DNA of 22,517 bases from Bacillota bacterium. Its GTDB lineage: Bacteria; Bacillota; UBA994. The stretch covers positions 1 through 22,517 of the forward strand of contig QLUS01000013.1 in NCBI GenBank assembly GCA_018725535.1. Direction: 5' to 3'. Both the position numbers and the translations under genes were made by a program. The notes below the pieces were generated by a model that made no database searches, was not told the origin of the DNA, and worked only from the letters and a program-made list of their open reading frames with translations. Shown here one piece after another: positions 1 through 6,907 of the stretch (the stretch's first letter is position 1; every line of letters begins with the position of its first letter).

Positions 1-131
1 CTTTTGTCGGGTTGAAACCAGTGACAACAAGGGCGCTCTCCAACTTAAGAGATCCGCAGTTTGTGGTATCGCGCGCATCCATTCGTAGAAGCAACCCTAA
101 CCCCGGAGGACTCGGTAGCCATATAAATGCC

Positions 132-158
132 AAGTGGCCGTACCGGCCACTTTTCTTG
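132..158 (+). terminator. Rho-independent terminator of an upstream gene
   Basis: The arms AAGTGGCCG (132-140) and CGGCCACTT (144-152) pair perfectly over 9 bp around a TAC loop and are followed by TTCTTG. This fits an intrinsic terminator for a plus-strand gene lying before the window. I see no convincing gene in 1-239: the short open frame there is low-complexity and has no family resemblance or SD site. Confidence 0.7.
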
Positions 159-251
159 TGCCCATCTTCCCCATCTGCTATCTTAGAACGGCGGGGAGAA
201 CGGCGGGGACGTGAAACTTTGTTTTAGCTAGACTTAGGAGTGAAAAATAGA

Positions 252-686
252 GTGCAAGAAGTAGTCATCTATACAGATGGGGCTTGTTCGGGTAATCCCG
301 GCCCTGGCGGGTGGGGGGTTGTCCTGATGAGCGGGGAGAGACGTAAGGAGCTTCAGGGTGCGGAAGCAGAGACTACGAATAACAGAATGGAACTTAGGGC
401 CGCTGTGGAGGCGCTTGCCGCACTTAAGACCACCTGCGCAGTCACTCTCCACAGTGATAGCGCCTATCTCATCAATGCTTTTCAACGGAACTGGATGGCG
501 AGATGGGAGCAGAATGGGTGGCTTAATGCCAAGCAGCAACCAGTGGAAAACGCCGATCTGTGGCGACAGCTGATAGCACTTAGTAGAAAACACCGCGTCA
601 CGTGGGTCAAGGTCAAGGGGCATGCAGGTAACACGGAAAACGAACGATGCAACGCACTAGCGCGGAAAGCAATTTCCCTGCTGTAA
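252..686 (+). CDS. rnhA: Ribonuclease HI
   Basis: RNase HI cuts the RNA strand of RNA-DNA hybrids (R-loops, Okazaki primers) in the cytoplasm. The single RNase H fold spans the whole 144 residues. Visible motifs are TDGACSGNPGPGG (D9), NNRMEL (E47), HSDSAY (D69) and VKGHAGNTENERC (H124). The fourth carboxylate of the DEDD set, Asp134 of E. coli in RCDELA, is Asn134 here (RCNALA, codon at 651-653). The protein ends soon after, about 10 residues shorter than the E. coli enzyme. I chose GTG 252 because AGGAG (236-240) lies 11 nt upstream and the product then begins like E. coli RNase HI. GTG 240 is in frame but overlaps that SD; it would add 4 residues. The family call is certain. The effect of N134 on activity is inferred. 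Confidence 0.93.
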   Translation: MQEVVIYTDGACSGNPGPGGWGVVLMSGERRKELQGAEAETTNNRMELRAAVEALAALKTTCAVTLHSDSAYLINAFQRNWMARWEQNGWLNAKQQPVENADLWRQLIALSRKHRVTWVKVKGHAGNTENERCNALARKAISLL

Positions 687-694
687 AGTCGGTA

Positions 695-723
695 TTGACA
701 TTACCCCCACTGCCGCATATACT
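695..723 (+). promoter_or_regulatory. SigA-type promoter of the feo operon
   Basis: TTGACA (695-700), a 17-nt spacer and TATACT (718-723) make a near-consensus housekeeping promoter. It starts 9 nt after the rnhA stop, so feoAB need not depend on read-through from rnhA. The expected transcription start, near 730, falls inside the Fur box. Confidence 0.75.
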
Positions 724-728
724 TAAAA

Positions 729-743
729 TGATAATTATTATCA
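729..743 (+). promoter_or_regulatory. Fur box (ferric uptake regulator operator)
   Basis: TGATAATTATTATCA is a perfect 7-1-7 inverted repeat, identical in form to the Bacillus Fur operator. It begins 5 nt after the -10 hexamer and covers the predicted transcription start, so bound Fe-Fur should block initiation. It sits 19 nt upstream of the feoA start, which fits iron-repressed ferrous-iron uptake. The role follows from knowledge of Fur sites; no binding data are available. Confidence 0.85.
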
Positions 744-761
744 TAAGAGGGGGCGCAGTGT

Positions 762-1061
762 ATGTACATGTCTGACCTTAAGCGCGGGGAGGCCGCTGTG
801 ACTGCGGTCACGAAACTCCTCCATTTTTTGTCTGACCTTAAGCGCGGGGAGGCCGCCGTCGTCCGAAAGATTGTCGACGAACTCGTGCGTGCGCAGGCCA
901 TACGCTTTGGCATCGCCGAGGGCGCGTTGGTCTCTGTCGAGGAAGTGCTGCCGCTTGGCCCTGTCATCGTAAGGCGGGGGACTATGCGTTATGCCATTGG
1001 CAGAAATCTAGCCCGTCAAATCGAGGTTGAACGCCCTGCAAAGGTTAAAAAACATGCGTAA
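762..1061 (+). CDS. feoA: Ferrous iron transport protein A with duplicated N-terminus
   Basis: FeoA is a small cytoplasmic SH3-like partner of FeoB. The canonical domain runs from the second LSDLKRGEAAVV (about residue 23) through RFGIAEGALVSVEEVLPLGP to the C-terminal ARQIEVE strand. The first 22 residues contain an extra copy of SDLKRGEAAV, encoded by a 28-bp direct repeat (769-796 and 829-856, period 60 bp). At 99 residues it is longer than the usual 70-85 for FeoA. ATG 762 has the SD AAGAGGGGG (744-752) at good spacing. TTG 828 would give a normal-length FeoA but has no SD. Its last 8 nt overlap the feoB start. Confidence 0.87.
   Translation: MYMSDLKRGEAAVTAVTKLLHFLSDLKRGEAAVVRKIVDELVRAQAIRFGIAEGALVSVEEVLPLGPVIVRRGTMRYAIGRNLARQIEVERPAKVKKHA
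769..856 (+). repeat. In-frame direct repeat inside feoA
   Basis: Two 28-bp identical copies, at 769-796 and 829-856, are 60 bp apart, so the insert keeps the reading frame. The 32-bp spacer holds GTGAC-TGCG-GTCAC (798-811), flanked by GGGGAG (786-791) and CTCCTC (816-821), which can pair with one G-U, and is followed by T6 (824-829). The near-identity of the copies suggests a recent tandem duplication. Confidence 0.85.
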
Positions 1062-2901
1062 AAATGAGAAGCAGAGCCTAGCGCATACATCAACCAAGCG
1101 CCCGAAGCGCGTAGTCCTAGTCGGGAACCCTAACTGCGGCAAATCTGCCCTCTTCAACGCCCTGACTGGTCTCTATGTGAATGTGTCGAACTTTCCCGGT
1201 ACAACCGTGGAAGTGACGCAAGCGCGCATGGGGGATTATCTACTTATCGATACCCCAGGTGTCTACGGCATCTCCGCCTTCAACGACGAAGAGAAAGTGA
1301 CCCGCGACGTCTGCCTCACTGCGGACACGATCATCAATGTGGTAAACGCTACTTACCTTGAGCGCGATCTTTTCCTGACGTTGCAGTGCATAGACCTAGG
1401 GTTGCCCCTAGTCGTTGCCGTAAATATGCTCGATGAGGCCAAGGCGCACGGCTTAATTGTAGACCTAGCATTGTTGTCCAAACAGCTTGGCGTGCCCGTA
1501 GTGGGTACGGTAGCTGTAGAGCATAAAGGTCTAAAGGAACTAAAGCTAGCCTTGAAGCGGCCTGAGACGGGCAATTTCGGCCAGTACTTAGAGCCTGACA
1601 TAACCCGACTTATGGAGCGCCTAAAGACAAGAGGCGAGGCGCTGCTCTATCTTGAAGATGATAAAGACGTGGCCGAGCGACACGGCTTAAGGTCCCCGGG
1701 CAGCAGAGAGAGAATATACCTCGCGCGCCGGGAGCGAGTGAACGAGATTGTCCGCGCCGTCGTTAAAGAGAACACGGTGGGGTCTAGTTTTTCTAAGACC
1801 TTGGGACTGCTTATGTTAAGGCCCATCACCGGGATTCCCATGCTCGCAGCCACACTTTACGCTATGTTCCATATTATTGGCGTGTTTGTCGCGGGCACAG
1901 TGGTAGGCGTAACTGAAGAAACCATAATGCTAGGGATGTATGAGCCCGCAGTGCGGGGGTTTGTCGCTCGATTCTTTAGTGAAGGGACTGCCTTACACGC
2001 ACTCCTCGTAGGTGAGTTCGGCCTGTTGACCATGACTATGACCTATGTCCTTGGACTCCTTCTTCCCTTAGTGGTTGGCTTTTATCTTCTCTTGGCTATA
2101 CTTGAGGACTCTGGGTATCTGCCGCGCATTGCGGCGCTACTAGACCGCGCTCTGACTTCCGTCGGTCTAAACGGCAGAGCTGTCATTCCCCTTATTCTTG
2201 GGTTTGGGTGTGTGACCATGGCTGCCATCACTACTCGCCTACTTGGCACATCGCGGGAGCGGCTGATTGCCGTTGCTTTGCTGGCCATTACTATTCCTTG
2301 CTCTGCGCAGCTTGGGGTTATTGTGGGGCTGATTGCCCCTTTGGGCGGGCAGTATGTGGCCATATATATGGCAACGATCTTCGCGGTCTTTGTCGTCATT
2401 GGTTTCTTCCTGAACAAGCTGCTCCCCGGCAAGTCCTCGGACCTACTTATCGACTTGCCGCCGCTGCGCTTGCCCCGCTTGCACAACATCATGAAGAAGA
2501 CTCTGAACAAGTCCTACTTGTTTTTGCTGGAAGCTGCGCCCATGTTTGCCTTGGGCGCGCTGCTTATCACCGGCATGCAGCTTACGGGTGTCCTAACTTC
2601 ATTGGAAAACCTACTTGCCCCGCTGACAGCAGGATGGCTGGAATTGCCTAAGGAGGCTGCTGCCGCCTTTATCATGGGCATAATCCGCCGCGACTTTGGG
2701 GCTGCAGGTCTAGCAGACATGAGTTTGACGGCTGCGCAGACTCTAGTGGCTATGGTTACTATCACTCTCTTTGTCCCCTGCATTGCCGCTGTGCTAGTTA
2801 TGTTTAAGGAGCGCAATATTAAGGAGGGCCTTATTCTCTGGGCGAGCTCATTTACCGTAGCGTTCCTCGTCGGCGGCCTTGTCGCTAAGCTGGTGATTTA
2901 G
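1054..2901 (+). CDS. feoB: Ferrous iron transporter FeoB (short form)
   Basis: FeoB is a GTPase-coupled Fe(II) transporter in the cytoplasmic membrane. The N-terminal G domain shows G1 GNPNCGKS (24-31), the G2 region NFPGTT (46-51), G3 DTPG (66-69) and G4 NMLD (124-127). A helical linker follows, then a membrane domain from about residue 255 to the end with hydrophobic segments and the Cys-containing gate motifs LGFGC, IPCSAQLG and FVPC. At 615 residues it is shorter than E. coli FeoB (773) and belongs with the compact Gram-positive forms. ATG 1054 was chosen because AAAGG lies 9 nt upstream and the start overlaps the feoA stop by 8 nt, implying coupled translation. An upstream TTG (1027) is in frame but lacks support. 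A Cys-rich gene begins at the very next base after its stop. Confidence 0.95.
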   Translation: MRKNEKQSLAHTSTKRPKRVVLVGNPNCGKSALFNALTGLYVNVSNFPGTTVEVTQARMGDYLLIDTPGVYGISAFNDEEKVTRDVCLTADTIINVVNATYLERDLFLTLQCIDLGLPLVVAVNMLDEAKAHGLIVDLALLSKQLGVPVVGTVAVEHKGLKELKLALKRPETGNFGQYLEPDITRLMERLKTRGEALLYLEDDKDVAERHGLRSPGSRERIYLARRERVNEIVRAVVKENTVGSSFSKTLGLLMLRPITGIPMLAATLYAMFHIIGVFVAGTVVGVTEETIMLGMYEPAVRGFVARFFSEGTALHALLVGEFGLLTMTMTYVLGLLLPLVVGFYLLLAILEDSGYLPRIAALLDRALTSVGLNGRAVIPLILGFGCVTMAAITTRLLGTSRERLIAVALLAITIPCSAQLGVIVGLIAPLGGQYVAIYMATIFAVFVVIGFFLNKLLPGKSSDLLIDLPPLRLPRLHNIMKKTLNKSYLFLLEAAPMFALGALLITGMQLTGVLTSLENLLAPLTAGWLELPKEAAAAFIMGIIRRDFGAAGLADMSLTAAQTLVAMVTITLFVPCIAAVLVMFKERNIKEGLILWASSFTVAFLVGGLVAKLVI

Positions 2902-3054
2902 GTGACTTGTCAAGAAACATGCCCGCGGTGTAAGGCACCGGTGCCACCTGCGAGCCTGCGTTGCCTGCGGTGTCTGTGTCTAGTTGTGAAACTTACGGGC
3001 TGCAGCGGTTCATGTAAGAAGTGCGGCCAAGAAGGAGTAGATTGCCATGCCTAG
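2902..3054 (+). CDS. Small Cys-rich protein coupled to feoB
   Basis: A GTG directly abuts the feoB stop and opens a 50-codon frame with ten cysteines, at residues 3, 7, 10, 21, 24, 26, 34, 38, 41 and 48. The pattern CxxxCPRC, then LRCLRCLC, then CSGSCKKCG looks like two zinc-ribbon-style knuckles. There is no transmembrane segment, so it is not the single-pass 'FeoB-associated Cys-rich membrane protein' family. GGTGA at the end of feoB, 5 nt from the GTG, can act as SD. Its last 8 nt overlap the next gene. Position suggests a metal-binding accessory role in ferrous-iron uptake, possibly analogous to FeoC, but this is inference. A chance frame is unlikely given the Cys pattern and its tight fit between neighbours. 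Confidence 0.6.
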   Translation: MTCQETCPRCKAPVPPASLRCLRCLCLVVKLTGCSGSCKKCGQEGVDCHA

Positions 3055-3385
3055 ATTGCAGTTCTATGCCTTGCCGTTGCCCGTGGTAACGGCAGTAAGC
3101 GAGGGACTAGTAGATGAGCTAGCCGCGCTGATGAGCGTTGCACGGGAGCATTTTGCTCTAGAACACATGCCACGACTTATGTGTATGACGGTGGGATGAG
3201 AGAGGGGTTCCCCTACATGGAAGTTCACTGCTTTGACCGCGGAGCAGAGGTCTTTGACCGCACAGCAGAGATAAACGCGCCGTCTGCAGGCGCTAGGCGT
3301 GGCTAGCGTAGACGTAGCCTTCCGTCCCTTGATCAGGTGCCACTACTACGAGAACGGTAAGCCTCTGTACGTGCAGGTAAAGTAG
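3047..3385 (+). pseudogene. DUF1904 family protein, two frameshifts
   Basis: ATG 3047 has AAGGAG (3032-3037) 9 nt upstream. Frame 1 gives MPRLQFYALP and VDELAALMSVAREHFALEH, then stops at a TGA near 3197. The frame shifted by one base continues with YDGGMREGFPYMEVHCFDRG and AEVFDRTAEI. From 3290 the original frame resumes with ALGVASVDVAFRPL, then HYYENGKPLYVQVK and a TAG at 3383-3385. Read across both shifts, the segments match DUF1904 (F-x-VE-x-x-x-FDRG, VDV-x-F, YYENG), a small protein of unknown function. About one base is missing near 3170 and one is extra between about 3275 and 3290, so the net length is unchanged (112 codons plus stop). Two compensating indels suggest sequencing error or an already inactive gene. 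Confidence 0.75.
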
Positions 3386-3427
3386 CGAAGCGTTGCAGGG
3401 AAACCCACACTGCGACGAGAATGGAGT

Positions 3428-3443
3428 GACCAGCTAGCTGGTC
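3428..3443. repeat. Perfect 16-bp palindrome
   Basis: GACCAGCTAGCTGGTC is its own reverse complement. It lies between the DUF1904 remnant and the hairpin that precedes the M20 gene. It could be an operator for a dimeric regulator, such as the WYL protein encoded downstream, but no second copy was noticed elsewhere in the window. Confidence 0.45.
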
Positions 3444-3453
3444 GCTAGAGTAG

Positions 3454-3498
3454 GTAAGACCCCGTTCTACGACCATGTAGCGGGGTCTTACGCGATTT
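3454..3498 (+). terminator. Strong hairpin, possible terminator or leader element
   Basis: GTAAGACCCCG (3454-3464) and CGGGGTCTTAC (3481-3491) form a perfect 11-bp stem. After a TT bulge, CTAC/GTAG extends it with 4 more pairs around a 6-nt loop. GCGATTTT follows, so the T-run is short and offset by several bases. It ends 21 nt before the M20 start, so it could end feo transcription or act in the 5' leader of the M20 gene. No T-box or known riboswitch motif was recognised. Confidence 0.45.
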
Positions 3499-3519
3499 TG
3501 CGGTGAGGAGAATGATGGA

Positions 3520-4722
3520 ATGCACACTCTGGAAGTACGGACGGCCGTGCAGGCGATCGAACAGGAGATTGTTTCCTGGCGGAGGCACCTACATGCTCAT
3601 CCTGAGCTTGGGTATGAAGAGGTAGAAACGGCCACTTTCGTCGCGCGACGGCTGAAGAGCTTTGGGCTTCAGGTAGAGGAAGGGGTCGGCGGCACTGGCG
3701 TTGTGGCTTGGCTGCGGGGAGAGGGCAAGGGGGAGGGTCTATGCGTGGCACTCCGCGCCGATATGGACGCCTTACCGGTTACTGAAGAAACAGGCTTACC
3801 CTTTGCCTCGCGCAACCAAGGCAAGATGCACGCCTGCGGACACGATGGACACACCGCAATACTGCTGGGAGTAGCGAAAGTGCTGTCGGAGCACCGTCAG
3901 TCCTTTGCCGGGACCGTTAAGTTCTTCTTCCAACCTGCAGAGGAGTGTGCACCTCGAGGCGGAGCACTGGATATGATTGACGCAGCCGTAATGGACAATC
4001 CAAAAGTAGACTACGTGTTTGCGCTGCATCTCTGGCCTGAACTGCCGCTTGGTAAAATAGGAGTTAAGGCGGGCGCACTAATGTCAGCTTCTGACCGGGT
4101 ACGCATTCGCATTCAAGGGAAGGGTGGGCACGGCGCGGCACCGCACCAGGCCATTGATGCGGTTGTGGTTGCCAGTCACGTCGTGGCGGCACTCCAGACT
4201 GTTGCCAGTCGCCAAGTAGACCCATTAGAGCCCTTTGTCTTAACGATCGGCAGTTTCCATGCCGGGCAGCGCTATAATGTGATCGCTCCTTACGCAGAAC
4301 TTGACGGCACAGTGCGGACGCAGAACGAGGCCCTGCGTAGCACCATGCCTAACCGCATTACCAGCATAGCGCAAGCTGTGGCTGAAGCGTGGGGAGCAGA
4401 GGCGCAAACTAACTACGAGTACGGGTATCCCACTCTGTACAACGAGCCTCACGCCGTGGAGGCAGTAAGCAAAGCTGTGGCAGAAGTGCTCGGGGAGGAG
4501 GCGTTAGTAGAGTTGACTAGGCCGTCTATGGGCGGGGAGGACTTTGCTTACTTCCTGAACCATGCCAAAGGGGCAATGTTCTGGCTCGGGTGCCACGGGC
4601 CTCTGTCGCCTGATGCACCAATTCACAACGGCAAGTTTGACTTCGACGAGGGTTCGCTCGCTGTAGGGACAAGCGTGTTGGTGCAAGCCACGCTTAACAC
4701 CCTCCGTTTACAGCGTACCTAG
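3520..4722 (+). CDS. M20 family amidohydrolase (N-acyl-amino-acid / hippurate hydrolase type)
   Basis: This is a predicted cytoplasmic dinuclear-metal amidohydrolase that releases amino acids from N-acyl derivatives. Landmarks in order are HAHPELGYEE (25-34), LRADMDALPVTE (78-89), HACGHDGH (104-111) with metal ligands C106 and H108, QPAEE (138-142) with the general-base glutamate, the ALHLWPELP histidine, the dimerisation-domain motif GKGGHGAAPH, SMGGEDFAYF and the C-terminal PIHNGKF histidine. Its 400 residues are full length for the family. ATG 3520 is preceded by GAGGAG with 9-nt spacing. Substrate is not determined by sequence: N-acetyl-amino acids, hippurate or N-acetyl-diaminopimelate are all possible, and the family is often over-named. 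The WYL regulator begins 31 nt downstream. Confidence 0.9.
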   Translation: MHTLEVRTAVQAIEQEIVSWRRHLHAHPELGYEEVETATFVARRLKSFGLQVEEGVGGTGVVAWLRGEGKGEGLCVALRADMDALPVTEETGLPFASRNQGKMHACGHDGHTAILLGVAKVLSEHRQSFAGTVKFFFQPAEECAPRGGALDMIDAAVMDNPKVDYVFALHLWPELPLGKIGVKAGALMSASDRVRIRIQGKGGHGAAPHQAIDAVVVASHVVAALQTVASRQVDPLEPFVLTIGSFHAGQRYNVIAPYAELDGTVRTQNEALRSTMPNRITSIAQAVAEAWGAEAQTNYEYGYPTLYNEPHAVEAVSKAVAEVLGEEALVELTRPSMGGEDFAYFLNHAKGAMFWLGCHGPLSPDAPIHNGKFDFDEGSLAVGTSVLVQATLNTLRLQRT

Positions 4723-4753
4723 ACATATTCTTGCAGGACAAGGAGGAGTAGAA

Positions 4754-5767
4754 ATGGGGAGCAAGAAAAGAGAACGCCTAGCTCGCATTATGGAGGTTCT
4801 GTCACAGCAGGGCCGCATCACCGCACAAGAGCTAGCCACTAGCTTTGGCAGCAGCCGCCGTACGGTGTATCGTTACATGGAGACACTCAAGCGGCAGGGA
4901 GTAGGTGTCGAGGCCTGCCCGGGCAGCCTTGGCGGCTTTAGGCTAAGCCCGCCTGAAATGTCTAAGCTGTTGACAAGCGAAGAGTATCGCGCGCTACTAA
5001 TGGCAGCCTGTGTCGTGGCTGAACATAACCTTCTGCCGTATGGCGACCATCTGTCAACTGCCACGGAGAAGGTGAAGCATTCGCTGAGTCCCGAGCAGTG
5101 GAACGAAGTGCGAGGCACTATGCCCGATGTTTCGGTCATCGCCGTGCAATTGGCGGACTATGAGCGGCTGACAGATGTGCTGGAACGCTTAACCCTCGCC
5201 ATCGCCGACAAGGTCGGCATCCTCATCACTTATTACGCTCTCCACCGCGACAGTGAGCAGAACAGACAAATAGACCCCTACCACTTGTTTTACCAAGGAG
5301 GGGCCTGGTACCTCGTAGGTTATTGCCACTGGCGCAGAGAAGTGCGCACTTTCCGCGTGGATCGGATTAGAACGTTAGAGCGCGAGGATCGCACTTTTGT
5401 GCGCCCGCCAAATTTCAGCCTTAACGGCTATTTGGGGTGCGCATGGGGTATGATGCGCGGGGAACGAAAGAGAGTCACCGTCAAGTTCTTTCCTCCCGCA
5501 TCGCGGCTTGTGGCGGAAACAACTTGGCATCCCACGCAGAAAATCACCTTTGAGCCAGATGGAACGCTGCTTTTCTCCGCTGATGTCGACGGATTGGAGG
5601 AGATTATGCGCTGGGTACTCACCTATGCGGATTGCGCTCTGGTCATCAGCCCACCTGAGCTGCGCACGGCCATCACGGAGCGTCTCCTTGCTGCGGCCGC
5701 GCGTTACGCTAATACAGATCCTTCCTCCGGTCAAGCAGAACAGGGAAGCGAGTACGCGCAACCTTGA
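4754..5767 (+). CDS. YafY-type transcriptional regulator (HTH + WYL domain)
   Basis: The N-terminal winged helix-turn-helix (about residues 8-60) includes ITAQELATSFGSSRRTVYRYMETLKRQG, split here as ITAQELATSF and SRRTVYRYMETL. A GGFRL wing follows. The WYL domain centres on W185-Y186-L187, with VRTFRVDRI next, and a C-terminal WCX-like extension follows. WYL proteins bind ligands (often nucleic acids or nucleotides) and control local genes. The SD ACAAGGAGGAG sits just upstream of ATG 4754. It lies 31 nt after the M20 gene, probably in one transcript, so the amidohydrolase is a possible target. Its 3' end overlaps the convergent nitrilase gene by 59 bp. Confidence 0.87.
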   Translation: MGSKKRERLARIMEVLSQQGRITAQELATSFGSSRRTVYRYMETLKRQGVGVEACPGSLGGFRLSPPEMSKLLTSEEYRALLMAACVVAEHNLLPYGDHLSTATEKVKHSLSPEQWNEVRGTMPDVSVIAVQLADYERLTDVLERLTLAIADKVGILITYYALHRDSEQNRQIDPYHLFYQGGAWYLVGYCHWRREVRTFRVDRIRTLEREDRTFVRPPNFSLNGYLGCAWGMMRGERKRVTVKFFPPASRLVAETTWHPTQKITFEPDGTLLFSADVDGLEEIMRWVLTYADCALVISPPELRTAITERLLAAAARYANTDPSSGQAEQGSEYAQP

Positions 5768-6479
5768 TGTGACCAAGGTTCATTTCCGCAGTCACGACTC
5801 CCTCCTCGCGATTTCCTTCGGCTAAGATTACTCCCCAAGGGTCAATGGCCATGGAACCGCCATTGAACTCATTGTGTGTTGCCCCGCCGACGCGGTTACA
5901 GGCCAAGACGAAACACTGGTTCTCTATCGCGCGGGCTCGTACAAGTGTTAACCAGTGCTCGTGGCGAGCGGTGGGCCACTGCGCCACCAGCAAAATGATG
6001 TGGGCGTTCTGGTTAGTGTAGTGCCGAAACATCTCCGGGAAACGCAGGTCGTAGCAAATGGACAGCCCGGCCTGAGCAAAGCCGAGGTCTGCGGTCGTAA
6101 ACGTCTGGCCTTGCGTCAAGTAGAGGTCCTCTTGCATTAGCTTAAACAGATGTACCTTGTCGTAGGTAGCCACTACGCCCCTTGCGTTTACAAGGACGAA
6201 GGTATTAAACACTTGGGATTCGTGCTTGTGCAAGATCGAGCCCCCCACAAAAGCCGACTTCTCGCGCGCGAGCTCCATCATAAAGCCAACACTTTCCCCC
6301 GCAAGGTCTTCCGCGAGTTCCTGCTTGCGGGCCAAGTCATAGCCTGTGTTCCACAGCTCAGGCAACAGGATAATCTGCCGGTTAAAGACGCTTGTCATAA
6401 GCGTCTTTATGCGTTGCATGTTGGCTTTTTTGTTGCTCAGAACAATGTCAATCTGTACTAATGCTGCGTTAACCCACAT
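5709..6479 (-). CDS. Carbon-nitrogen hydrolase (nitrilase superfamily, omega-amidase-like)
   Basis: This cytoplasmic amidase hydrolyses a non-peptide C-N bond through a Glu-Lys-Cys triad. All three residues are visible: E41 in LLPELWNTGY, K108 in YDKVHLF and C142 in SICYDLRFPE. The 256-residue length and the FPE signature resemble the YafV/Nit2 omega-amidase group that processes alpha-ketoglutaramate or similar omega-amides. Which substrate it uses cannot be read from the sequence. Its ATG overlaps the TAA of the upstream small membrane protein by one base (TAATG), so it is the last gene of the DUF368 operon. It converges on, and overlaps, the WYL regulator gene. Confidence 0.9.
   Translation of the reverse strand: MWVNAALVQIDIVLSNKKANMQRIKTLMTSVFNRQIILLPELWNTGYDLARKQELAEDLAGESVGFMMELAREKSAFVGGSILHKHESQVFNTFVLVNARGVVATYDKVHLFKLMQEDLYLTQGQTFTTADLGFAQAGLSICYDLRFPEMFRHYTNQNAHIILLVAQWPTARHEHWLTLVRARAIENQCFVLACNRVGGATHNEFNGGSMAIDPWGVILAEGNREEGVVTAEMNLGHIKVARTRFPVLLDRRKDLY
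5760..5780. terminator. Weak hairpin at convergent gene ends
   Basis: AACCTTG (5760-5766) and CAAGGTT (5774-5780) pair around a 7-nt loop and include the stop of the WYL regulator. Only a short T stretch (CATTT) follows, and the hairpin lies within the nitrilase coding region. It may help stop plus-strand transcription, but could be fortuitous. Confidence 0.3.
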
Positions 6480-6907
6480 TACTTACCACTCTCCATTGTC
6501 GTTTGTCTGGTGCGCTGACGCGTGAGCCTTTTTTTGAGTGCGGCCTTAAGGGCTAAAATAAGTGAGCTACTGAGGAAGCTCCACCCGAGAGCGAAAATCA
6601 TCGCTAGCGCTAAATCAAACTGTGTGCCAAAAGCTGAGGTGCGCACGTGTTCCACACCCTCGCCCAACCGGCTTGGCAAGGCGATGGTGTAGGAAAGTAT
6701 CCAGTCTACGGTATTAGGCAGAATAAAGTCTGGCACTAGGAAACCTAGGAACCGATACGACATGCCGAGCACCCACCACAGTGATGCGTAGCGAAGGAGG
6801 GCGAGCAAACGCAGGACGTTCCGCCGCGGCTTCTTCTTGACGGGATAGACAAATGCTGCCAGCCACATTGCAGTTAGCAAAGCGACGAAAAGGTAGTTGG
6901 TGATCAA
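6479..6907 (-). CDS. Small multi-pass membrane protein of unknown function
   Basis: I do not recognise a family. The 142-residue product has a hydrophobic N-terminal helix (YLFVALLTAMWLAAFVYPV), a basic stretch KKKPRR, a second hydrophobic region around YASLWWVLGMSYRFLGFLVP, and a third (LALAMIFALGWSFLSSSLIL) followed by a very basic tail. The basic loops predict cytoplasmic positions. I prefer TTG 6907: GGAGGAG lies about 7 nt upstream and the TTG overlaps the DUF368 stop as TTGA. An in-frame TTG at 6958 would put 54 nt inside the DUF368 gene without an SD. It sits between a lipid-carrier transporter and a nitrilase, with overlaps on both sides, so it is probably translated with them. Confidence 0.72.
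   Translation of the reverse strand: MITNYLFVALLTAMWLAAFVYPVKKKPRRNVLRLLALLRYASLWWVLGMSYRFLGFLVPDFILPNTVDWILSYTIALPSRLGEGVEHVRTSAFGTQFDLALAMIFALGWSFLSSSLILALKAALKKRLTRQRTRQTTMESGK

Noticed and set aside
12..227. 71-codon open frame before rnhA
   Set aside because: No SD, no family motifs, and it runs through the terminator hairpin at 132-158.
3454..3498. T-box or riboswitch before the M20 gene
   Set aside because: The hairpin is strong but the T-box AGGGTGG-type sequence and any known aptamer core are missing.
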